NCBI GenBank assembly: GCA_030849805.1
Contig: JASANZ010001990.1
Coordinates: 1-30,330 of the forward strand
Direction: 5' to 3'
Length of the DNA: 30,330 bases
From: Sergeia podlipaevii
Taxonomy: Eukaryota > Euglenozoa > Kinetoplastea > Trypanosomatida > Trypanosomatidae
Numbering within the stretch: position 1 is the first letter of the stretch; each line of letters opens with the position of its first letter. The translations under genes were made by a program, and so were the position numbers. Shown piece by piece: positions 7,657 through 15,951 of this stretch. The notes under the pieces were generated by a model that did no database searches, was not told the DNA's origin, and saw only the letters and a program-made list of their open reading frames with translations.

Positions 7657-9861
7657 ATGGGTAACGAACCTTCCAAAAGTGGCGGTAGCAAGCGCCAGTC
7701 AAGAAATGCCCCTGGCGATGCGTCGTCGCCCTCTGCGTCAGGCCGCAGCGGCGGTCCTGCGATGTCCAATGGTCTTGTTGCCGTGGCGTGTGACTCCTCG
7801 CAGGGTGATATGCCCTCCGGTCTCTTGAACTCATCGCCTGCATCTAGCAGCAACTTCAATGTCCAGAACAGCAGCACCATTGCGAACAATAGCACGTGCG
7901 GTGGCGGCAGCAGTCCGGTGCCGCTGACGAGATCAGGAGGAAGCCAGCATGAGTCCTTTGGATCTCCCTCTCGACCCGAGAGCAAGTCCGTGCCGCGCTA
8001 CGTGGATGCAAATAGTCTCGTCTACTCCCTTCCAACTTTTCCTGATGGCACCGGAGGAGTCGCTGGTGCCACTAGTGCTGGGGGACAGAGCAATAACAAG
8101 GGACCTCTATGCATGGAGGACCTACAACGCGGGCAGCAACAGCAGCAGCAGCTTGCCTCCTCCCCGATAGCTGCCCAGCCGTGCTTAGCTCAGTCAACCA
8201 ATAAGTTTATGATTGGCACCCCCACCGCTACGCCACACAGCTTCTCGACGCGCAGGCCTCCCACGTTAGTGCCAGCCACATCTACGCCTATTGTGATACC
8301 CACTTACAACGCCAGCAACACCGCCGGCGACGATATCGCCTGTAGCTCCCCCATGCTACGGTCCTACCATCAGCAGTCTTTCTCCCGCAAGGACACCTTT
8401 GAAAATCTATCGGCTTCGCTCACTAACCAAAGTTCCAGACGTTGCACAGGACTGAATACGGGCCCTGTCGCCATCCCTCGCACCCCGATAGCCGCCTCTC
8501 CCTTGACTGGAGGCTCCGTGTTACGTGACGCCGCCACTGGCAGTGTTGCCAACGCAACGCCATCTATTCACAGCCGCTTCTTGGAGATTACGGGGTATCC
8601 ACTAGGCCTGGAGAACTTTGGCAATACGTGCTACTGCAACTCTGTCATCCAGCTTCTGTACCATTGCACGCCACTGCGACTGCGGCTGCTAGAGCTGCAC
8701 GAGGTGTTTGTCTCCAAGAAAGGCGGGGCTGGCTTTGAGGAAGGCACGGTGCTGTGCAACCTCTGCAATCTCATCTCTAATATGCATCGCTCCAACAATC
8801 AGGTCAAGGAGAAGGATAAAAAGAAGGACTTGGCTGCCCTGTCTAACTTCCTGCGATGCGTACGCGAGAAGAACATTGCGTTCCGCAACAACATGCAGCA
8901 AGACGCCCACGAGTTTGCGCTGTTTGTGCTCAACGACATCATGGAGACGGAGAAGGTGATCATGGCAGATCCAAAGAACGCCGCCTTGTTCAACGACGCA
9001 CTGCGAAAGAAGAAGAACTCTAGTTTTGCCTTCTGGAAGACATCTGGGAAGCGTCGCACTTCAACTCACGGCGGTGCGGACGAACTTGCCAAATCCCAGT
9101 CGACCTTTGACACCGCCATGATGACGCCGCTGCAGACGATCCTTCAGGGCCAGTTTGGGTCTCTCACAGCGTGTCTAGAGTGCAGCACCATCACCGCGCG
9201 TGACGAGGTATTCATTGACCTCAGTCTTGAGACAGCCCAGGGCTGCTCCCTTCTGTACTGCTTAGATCATTTTGGTGATCCGGAGTACTTCTACGGCAAC
9301 AACAAGGTTCGCTGCGACGCGTGCCACAGTCAGGTGCGTGCGGCCAAGACCATTCATGTCCAGCAGCTGCCGCAGTACTCGCTCATTGTGCACCTCAAAC
9401 GGTTCCGCTACGATGTGAAGCAGCAGAACTTCACCAAGAAAGCCGACCACGTGGCACTTCCGATGCAGATGGATGTGGAGGAGTACCTCACAGACCCCTT
9501 AGGAGATGAGGGCGAAGACGGCAGTCTTTTACCGCCCGCAGCCCATGTCAGCACAGGTGCCATAGACAAGGACACCTTCAAGCCGGCCTCAGATGCTATC
9601 AAGAAGAAGCTTTGCGGTGTGGCACGGCACAAGGCCCGCTTTGAGCTCACCGGCTTCGTCGCCCACCTCGGTGAGGGCCCTAACATTGGTCACTACTTCA
9701 CCTGCGTGCGCTACGGCCCGCAGCTGTGGCGCCGCTTTGACGACGATGCGGTTTCTGTTATGACGGAGCGCGAGGTGCAGCAATGCTTTGGGGTTCCCAT
9801 TGATGTCTCAGGTGTGGTAACGACAACGGCGTATATACTGCTGTATGAGCGCGTTGCTTAA
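7657..9861 (+). CDS. Ubiquitin carboxyl-terminal hydrolase, USP12/USP46-like (peptidase C19)
   Basis: This encodes 734 aa from the first in-frame ATG. It starts MGNEPSK, fitting the N-myristoylation consensus (Gly2, Ser6). Residues to about 305 are Ser/Pro/Gly/Gln-rich and probably disordered. The catalytic core follows: GLENFGNTCYCNSV (Cys box, catalytic C325), QQDAHEF (about 414), a zinc ribbon (C506-x2-C509 and C553-x2-C556), IVHLKRFRYD, then GHYFTCVRY (catalytic H679) and RRFDDDAVS (D695). The ribbon flanks and the LWRRFDDDAV segment resemble USP12/USP46, whose activity depends on WD40 partners such as UAF1 (WDR48) and WDR20. The enzyme cleaves ubiquitin from proteins. Membrane attachment through myristate is predicted, not shown. 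All catalytic residues are present, so it should be active. Confidence 0.93.
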   Translation: MGNEPSKSGGSKRQSRNAPGDASSPSASGRSGGPAMSNGLVAVACDSSQGDMPSGLLNSSPASSSNFNVQNSSTIANNSTCGGGSSPVPLTRSGGSQHESFGSPSRPESKSVPRYVDANSLVYSLPTFPDGTGGVAGATSAGGQSNNKGPLCMEDLQRGQQQQQQLASSPIAAQPCLAQSTNKFMIGTPTATPHSFSTRRPPTLVPATSTPIVIPTYNASNTAGDDIACSSPMLRSYHQQSFSRKDTFENLSASLTNQSSRRCTGLNTGPVAIPRTPIAASPLTGGSVLRDAATGSVANATPSIHSRFLEITGYPLGLENFGNTCYCNSVIQLLYHCTPLRLRLLELHEVFVSKKGGAGFEEGTVLCNLCNLISNMHRSNNQVKEKDKKKDLAALSNFLRCVREKNIAFRNNMQQDAHEFALFVLNDIMETEKVIMADPKNAALFNDALRKKKNSSFAFWKTSGKRRTSTHGGADELAKSQSTFDTAMMTPLQTILQGQFGSLTACLECSTITARDEVFIDLSLETAQGCSLLYCLDHFGDPEYFYGNNKVRCDACHSQVRAAKTIHVQQLPQYSLIVHLKRFRYDVKQQNFTKKADHVALPMQMDVEEYLTDPLGDEGEDGSLLPPAAHVSTGAIDKDTFKPASDAIKKKLCGVARHKARFELTGFVAHLGEGPNIGHYFTCVRYGPQLWRRFDDDAVSVMTEREVQQCFGVPIDVSGVVTTTAYILLYERVA

Positions 9862-11480
9862 GTAACAATCTTCATCAAAGGAGACGGAAGAAAGAAGAGC
9901 TACTCACTAACGTATAAGAAGAGAGAGGAAGAGAAAAGAAAAAAAAGCATTTGGGTGATGCGTAGTCGACTATTATTATTATTTCTAAGTTTCTATCTTC
10001 TTATTGGTGCATACACGTGTGGTACATCTGCTCTGTATGTGCTTATGCTTCGATTGCTATAACTGTTACACCCACCAATCGGGCAGTGCCTTCAACTTTG
10101 CTAAGAGAGAACTTGCTGTATCGCAAAGTGGTGGTTCTTTTTTGGAGAAAGCAAACGTGGTGGGGGTAAAGCACCTTTGCAGATTACTCATTATATTTAT
10201 ATTTATGTTTTTTTATCTTTTCTCTTCCTTTGCTGCTTGATAATTGTTGCACTGAAGATATGATCAGAGAGAACCCACATATTTCTGGTTTGTTTTTCAA
10301 GTATTTTTTTGAGCTGGTGTGTATTGAGTTGTGGTTATACGGATGCCACTGTGTTGCAGTTCCTCTCAGAAGTTTGAGAGGCGGAGGGGGGGGAGCACTC
10401 GCTAACAGCAAAAAAATATATTCATCGCTAAGGTATTCATTACATAGATAGATAAAGAATGGGAAATATATATATATATATGTTCTCTTGTGTGTTTGAC
10501 TTAGCTTCGTTGTCCAATATATAGTGATCCATTACCTACTGGCATGCCTGACCTCTTCGCATTCGGCCATTATTTTCTCTCTCTCTCTCTCTGTGTCTGC
10601 CTGTTAGCGTAACTGTACTTGGTTGAAATAAAGGGAGGGCCAAAGGAAAAAATGCAACGTGTGATGTGTCAAGTGGCTTTTATTTCTATGCAAGGTATCA
10701 TAGGTGGCACTGCGTGCTTTAAAAAAAAAAAAAAAAAAGAAACCAAAGTGGTGTTTGGCGTTTGTGTGCCTACATTTAGTTGCATGTTATATATATATAT
10801 ATATTACATAATTTTTTTTCTTCTGTGCTTTATAGAGAAGAAACTGCTGCTATCAGTACCCAGGACCTTTTTTTTTTGGCTGATGTTCATGTTGTTGAAA
10901 TACGAACAAAAAGAGTATATTTTGTCATAACGTGTGCATGCATACATGTACTGATGATGAGGTACTGATGAGGTTAGCATCGCCTTCTTTTCTCTCTCTC
11001 TCTCTCCCTCTAAAGTACCCACTGTTTATCTACATATCAAATCTACTACAAAAAGTGTGTCAAGAGTCACTTGCTGTATATCATATGCCAGTACCACTGA
11101 GAGAAGAAGAAGAAGAGGAAGAAGAAGAGGCAACGCACCTCTTTGTTGTTCGGTCCTCTATGTTATGTTGCACCTCTTCATATTTGCTTCTCCTCTCTAA
11201 ACTCTTTCTGTTGCCTTTCTTTCTCTTTCTCTTCTTTTTCTTTTTCCTTTTACTTTTATTATTTTTATTATTATTGTGGAACTCTACGGTTTGTATGACA
11301 TAAGAAAAAAAGGAACGACAAGAAAAGGTCTTGGTAGTCAGATTCATTCATTTATTCACAATTTCTCTCACAGCTTTTTATTTTCAAAGGAATTTCTCAT
11401 TCATCTTTCGTTGCGTGATCCACAATCGTTGTTTCCTTTCTCTCTCTTAATCTTTTTCTTCTCATCGCCCAGGTGTTTTC
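9862..11480. other. 1.6-kb non-coding spacer between the USP gene and the PIWI-like gene
   Basis: No gene is seen. It contains TA runs (about 10457-10472 and 10789-10804), a CT run (about 10575-10592), an A18 run (10721-10738), a GAA/GAG purine block (about 11101-11132) and a long T/C-rich region (11190-11275). Short frames here encode repeat-derived peptides only. Confidence 0.7.
11426..11472 (+). promoter_or_regulatory. Spliced-leader acceptor candidate for the PIWI-like gene
   Basis: A pyrimidine tract of about 45 nt without internal AG ends in CGCCCAG (AG at 11471-11472). It lies only 8 nt before the ATG at 11481. If used, the 5' UTR is very short and the first ATG (Met-Met) is the start. 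Confidence 0.55.
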
Positions 11481-14400
11481 ATGATGAGAAGATTTATACT
11501 GTGCTACCCCTCCCCCAGATACCCTACCGTATCTATCTCTTTTCTCACTGGTGCAGCCATGGCGGCGTCGCTGCTGTTTCGTAGTCGTAGTGGTGGTGCG
11601 CTTCACTTCAGCTGCAGGCGCTACAGTCGCTCCGGGTGGGAAGAGAGCGGCCAGATCCCCGCTTTCCCCCCTGGTCATAGTGCTACTCCACCAGCAATAC
11701 GAAGAGCAGAAGAGGTGGAAGCTGAGGGGGGCATCAGCCGTACCTTTCCCCCCACAACCAGCCGACGCAGGAGCGAAATTGCTGTCACGTCCTCCGCAGC
11801 CGGCATCGCACCCACCTTCTGGTCACACGAGGTACAGTACGTCGTTCCAAGCGAGCTGTCTCGCAGCTATGCCTTTGATAGAGCAGTCGACAAGCGCTCT
11901 CGCTTTGTGGTGCGTAGCCGCCTGCGCGAGGACGGGGCGGTGTCCAACTTGTACCCGATCTACTTTCCCCAGGAAGTAGCGGAAGGCTCAAACAATGGAG
12001 GAGGAGGAGGAGGAGGAGGAGGAAGAACATCGGCAACCAAGGCACCTCTGTACGTGTATGAAATGTACGTGACACGTGTCGTGCGTGATGCCACGACAAC
12101 GGGGACGGGTGGGAGAGGCCTTGTCGCCAGCGATGACATCACAAGGACGGGTGCAAGCGCCCGTAAAGGGAAAAGCGGCTGTGGAAGCCGTCGCAGTGCA
12201 GAGGGTGAAGGGTACGTTAGCATGACGACGGGCACTGAAAAGGTGGTAGAGAAACGTGTTGAGCCGCGAAGGGCATGGAAAGCGATTCGCCGCTTTCTGC
12301 AACGCCGTTTTGGCTCCTCCTTGCCTCCGGTAGTGCAGCTGGAGCAGCGCGTGTACGCTACTGGGCCGCTTCCCGATGAAGCACTGAAAGTACCTGCGGA
12401 GTACCACGACCTTGGCTGGCACAAGTGTGAGCTGCGTACTGTGAGCCATTGCGTCTACACGCAACTTTCAGCTCCACAGATGCAGGAGCTCACTAATGCA
12501 ATTGTGATGTGGTCAATCTGGGGAAAGGAGCAGCTTCAGGGTTACGCCGTGGCACACAAGAATAAGAGGAAGCTTGTCTGTACCGAGGCTGGTGTATCCT
12601 CCAACGGCTTGCGGGTGTACAGGGGCACCATCGTAGACGCCATCTTTGTAGATGACAGCGACGCTGCCGCTTATGATGGTTTCACGTGTACCAGCGGCAG
12701 TACTAGCAGTGGGCAGACTGCTACGGCATCCGCCACTTCTCCATCTCTCTCTCTCTCTCCTCCGCCCTCTACGAGGACTCTGGGGGAAGCCAAGGCGGGA
12801 GTGCTGACTGGCGCAGAGCCGGTCTTTTTCCGCATTGAGTCATTCATTCGATCCTTCGTGTACGGCAAGCGGCCGGTTGAAAGCTACAAAATCGCAGATG
12901 CCTCCGGTGCCTTTCTGGCCTCCTTGTGGGATCCCCCCGTGGGACATCTGCCGCTGCAGAGCGGCGATGTGTTTGCTGCTCCAGCCAGTACAGTGCGTAT
13001 TCACGTATTCCCTGAGCGGGGCAACATGCGACTGGTGGAGATGCGTATTGCTGAGGTGCGGCCAGCAACAGAAGAGGAGCTACACACACTTGGAGTGAAG
13101 CCGAGAGCGGCGGCAGAGAAGGCAAGAAATTCACGCAAGAGCCAGAAGGCCGCGATGGATAATAGCAAACCCACATCATCATCATCGTCGCAGCAGCAGC
13201 AGCAGCCACTCACCGGCTTCCCCGGCCGTCTCTCGCTCAAAATAGACACAAAGGGTACGATAGCCTCCGAGATGTCCATGTGGGATGAGGTGAAGCAACA
13301 CTTTGGTCCAGGGCCATACAGCGAGGAGGAGCAGCGTCGCATCACACGTGCGGTGCAGGGCACTCCTGTGGTAATCTCTTACTCGCTGCGGCAGAGCATC
13401 GTCCGCCTGGTGCGCTTCTATGACTCGAGCACAGGTACCATTAGCATTGCACGGCACGCAGACGGAGAGGATGCGAGAGAAGAGGGCGACAGCAATGACA
13501 GAGTTGGGGAGGCACACTCTGTGCGGGCCAGCAGTAGAAATGAGCTCACTGTCCCTGCAGTCCGCACAGAACACAGTGAGACGGGCGTTTTTTCACATCG
13601 CATGATGGACCCGGGTCTCGTCCCTCACATCCCCGAACTAGAAGTGAATCAGCCCATCGCAGTGCTGCCGGATTATACCATGGTACCTCTGCAGGCTCTG
13701 CATTGCTGCTTTGATCCTCGCATGAAGGGGTGGCAGGAAACGGCTATTGCGGTGCTATCTCTCATGCCAGAGAAGCGGGCGAAGGTTCTCGAGCAGTTTC
13801 GTGGAAAGCTGTCGGAAGGGCTTGCGCAGTGGGGCCTCACGCTTGCCACGGAGCCGCTGCGATCCAAATGCATCTCGCTCTTGCCCGCCCCGCAGAAGTC
13901 ATTCAACACCCCGATGAACTATTTGGCGGCATCGCAGGGTCGTCACTTACGGCATCCCGCGCCAGTGTCATTTCCCACTACTATTCTCGTCGTTGGCGTG
14001 GCGGGCACGCGACGCACCTCGGAAGAACGCAACCGCATCGCCTTGACTGCCCAGAACGTTGCCCAGTCCTTCAAGACCAGCCTCGTGGCCTGTGTGACGG
14101 AAGAGAAAGAAGCAGTCGCCTTCATGGCGCAGCAGGTGCTGATTCCCGCCGCCGCGGGGGCTAGCAGCCAACAACAGCAGCTGAGGGACGCAAATGTGGC
14201 TCTCCTCCTCATCACCAGCGAGAAAGAGTCCCGGGCCACCCGCTGGGTCACCGCTGAGTGTCTCAGTCGCGGCGTCCTCCCCATCGTAGTGTCGCCTGTC
14301 TCGTCCCCATCGCGTGTGAACCTTCTTAGTTCGAGTATCAAGCGGCAGATATCTACAAAGTTTGAGTCTAACCCACTGAGAGGAATTGATCTGTGTCGCG

Positions 14401-15179
14401 AGGTACCTGTACTGCGCGGAAAGCGACTTCTTTCTGTGGGCGTCGATACTTGTCATACAAGCACGCAGAGTGTGGGCAGTGTGGTATGCCTGCTATCCGT
14501 CCCCGAGCGCAACCACGTCTTGTCTATCTTCTGGAGGCAGGAGGCTCGAGGGCAGGAGGCGCAGCTCGTGAGTGCGCACTTCAAGATTTTGCTGACGAAG
14601 GCGGCCGCGATGTACGACGGCCTTGACGAGGTCGTTGTGTTTCAAGATGGGGATCTGTTTAGCGAGCTAAACAGCATGTCAGATGAGCTCGCCGCGTGTG
14701 TACCCGGGTGTGGCATGACTTTTATGTGTCTCCATAAGCGGACTAATATTCGGCTTTTTCACGAGGCTCCAAAGGGTGGGTATGCTGGTGCTGGTGCTGG
14801 TGGTGGTGGTGGCGCAGACATTCCCGTGAGAAACAACATTGTAAAGGGGGCTCTGATGCCTGCGCTCACGCCTGTAGTGCTTGATTACGAGGAGGATGCC
14901 TCTTCTTTTTATCTCCAGACGCATGATTCGAACATGTCCACTGCCCGCACGGTGCACTACACGGTGCACAGGACAAGTCCTACACTCGAGGTGGGTGATA
15001 TTCAGCAGATCTCTAACGTCATGGCAAATGTGTTGTCCCCTCAATCCACAAAGTTACCCATGCCTACTCGCTGCGCACATAAACTGGCGGACAAGGCGGA
15101 AAGGCTTTTGGATGCGGTCCCGCAGCTTCGGTGTGACATGATCCCGCCGCCACTGAGCGAGCGTCTGTGGTTCATGTAG
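11481..15179 (+). CDS. PWI1: PIWI-like Argonaute-family protein (trypanosomatid PWI1 type), probably mitochondrial
   Basis: This encodes 1232 aa. The start is basic and hydroxylated without acidic residues (MMRRFILCYPSPRYPT, then more Arg/Ser), like a mitochondrial presequence. A long N-terminal half has Gly-, Ser- and Gln-rich inserts. Residues about 600-640 (SEEEQRRITRAVQGTPVVI) resemble the end of an Argonaute PAZ domain, and about 715-742 (PELEVNQPIAVLPDY) matches the linker-2 segment. MID begins near 833 (TTILVVGVAG). The PIWI lobe carries SVGVDTCH (D989), GQEAQLV (E1026), VVFQDGDL (D1056), FYLQTHDSNMSTARTVHY (H1159) and a PMPTRCAHKLADKAER tail like the Argonaute C-terminus. A slicer-type tetrad is therefore present by eye. 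Published Leishmania and T. cruzi PIWI-like proteins belong to a divergent clade present even in species lacking RNAi; the Leishmania one is reported as mitochondrial. Guide, target and function are not known to me. Confidence 0.9.
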   Translation: MMRRFILCYPSPRYPTVSISFLTGAAMAASLLFRSRSGGALHFSCRRYSRSGWEESGQIPAFPPGHSATPPAIRRAEEVEAEGGISRTFPPTTSRRRSEIAVTSSAAGIAPTFWSHEVQYVVPSELSRSYAFDRAVDKRSRFVVRSRLREDGAVSNLYPIYFPQEVAEGSNNGGGGGGGGGRTSATKAPLYVYEMYVTRVVRDATTTGTGGRGLVASDDITRTGASARKGKSGCGSRRSAEGEGYVSMTTGTEKVVEKRVEPRRAWKAIRRFLQRRFGSSLPPVVQLEQRVYATGPLPDEALKVPAEYHDLGWHKCELRTVSHCVYTQLSAPQMQELTNAIVMWSIWGKEQLQGYAVAHKNKRKLVCTEAGVSSNGLRVYRGTIVDAIFVDDSDAAAYDGFTCTSGSTSSGQTATASATSPSLSLSPPPSTRTLGEAKAGVLTGAEPVFFRIESFIRSFVYGKRPVESYKIADASGAFLASLWDPPVGHLPLQSGDVFAAPASTVRIHVFPERGNMRLVEMRIAEVRPATEEELHTLGVKPRAAAEKARNSRKSQKAAMDNSKPTSSSSSQQQQQPLTGFPGRLSLKIDTKGTIASEMSMWDEVKQHFGPGPYSEEEQRRITRAVQGTPVVISYSLRQSIVRLVRFYDSSTGTISIARHADGEDAREEGDSNDRVGEAHSVRASSRNELTVPAVRTEHSETGVFSHRMMDPGLVPHIPELEVNQPIAVLPDYTMVPLQALHCCFDPRMKGWQETAIAVLSLMPEKRAKVLEQFRGKLSEGLAQWGLTLATEPLRSKCISLLPAPQKSFNTPMNYLAASQGRHLRHPAPVSFPTTILVVGVAGTRRTSEERNRIALTAQNVAQSFKTSLVACVTEEKEAVAFMAQQVLIPAAAGASSQQQQLRDANVALLLITSEKESRATRWVTAECLSRGVLPIVVSPVSSPSRVNLLSSSIKRQISTKFESNPLRGIDLCREVPVLRGKRLLSVGVDTCHTSTQSVGSVVCLLSVPERNHVLSIFWRQEARGQEAQLVSAHFKILLTKAAAMYDGLDEVVVFQDGDLFSELNSMSDELAACVPGCGMTFMCLHKRTNIRLFHEAPKGGYAGAGAGGGGGADIPVRNNIVKGALMPALTPVVLDYEEDASSFYLQTHDSNMSTARTVHYTVHRTSPTLEVGDIQQISNVMANVLSPQSTKLPMPTRCAHKLADKAERLLDAVPQLRCDMIPPPLSERLWFM
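11997..12023 (+). repeat. GGA triplet run encoding nine glycines in the PIWI-like protein
   Basis: Nine consecutive GGA codons encode Gly173-Gly181, between the N-terminal block and the segment beginning RTSATK. It is a pure-codon microsatellite, so it is likely length-variable between strains. Confidence 0.9.
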
Positions 15180-15352
15180 TGGGAAGGGAGGAGAAGGACA
15201 GTAATATGCACCAAGACATGTTGTGCTTGGGTAGGCCGCAGGGGATATATATATATTCAGGCGTACAGATCACGAAGGTAATACACATAGTTTTCATATT
15301 TTCTTTTATATATATATATTTTTTTTAAGTCCAATTATGGTTTCCTCCCTCC

Positions 15353-15386
<34 letters not shown>

Positions 15387-15951
15387 TCATTCTTTATTAT
15401 TATTACCTTTTTTTTCCGCTATATACACGTTGTTTTTGTTGTTGTTATTATGCAAGACACTTGCAACGTGGAAAGGAGCGAGTGCTGTTCTTTTTCCCAT
15501 TTATCTCCATTATTACTGTTGAGAGGAAGCGGTATTAGCCCCAAATTCTCACAGCAAGTACCACAAAAATTCGTGAAAGAAGGGAGGGGGGAAGAAAAGA
15601 AAGATGCTGAGCACTGAAAGCATAGCGCAGACAGTATCTCCAAAACATGACTGCCTACAATGGTTTATCTGATCATCATATTTCTCTTTGTGTGTGTCGA
15701 TGGGTGTGTCTACGCATTGCATATCTCTCTGCTGCAATATATGTTACATATCCCCTTCCTCCTTTCCTTTTCTCTCTCTCTCCCCACGCGTCTCTTTATC
15801 TTTTTTTATCGTTGTTTTAGTTTTGTTTTGTTTTTGTTGCTAAGACTTGAAGGAAAAAGTGCATATATTTTTTTGTTTTTTATTTATTTATTTATTGGCA
15901 CACCATACGCGCGCACACACGCACAAGGTGAGTAAGTAGTAGTTGAATACC
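15180..15951. other. Spacer between the PIWI-like gene and ferredoxin reductase
   Basis: No gene is seen. TA runs occur at about 15245-15254, 15307-15319 and 15365-15385 after a CT run (15349-15365). T-rich blocks occur near 15408-15416 and 15750-15840. A frame at 15660-15935 is strongly hydrophobic only because it reads pyrimidine tracts. Confidence 0.7.
15866..15927 (+). promoter_or_regulatory. Spliced-leader acceptor candidate for ferredoxin reductase
   Basis: A T-rich tract (15868-15896) is followed by an AG-free CA-rich stretch to the first AG at 15926-15927 (GCACAAG). The implied 5' UTR is about 24 nt, ending at the ATG at 15952. Confidence 0.5.
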
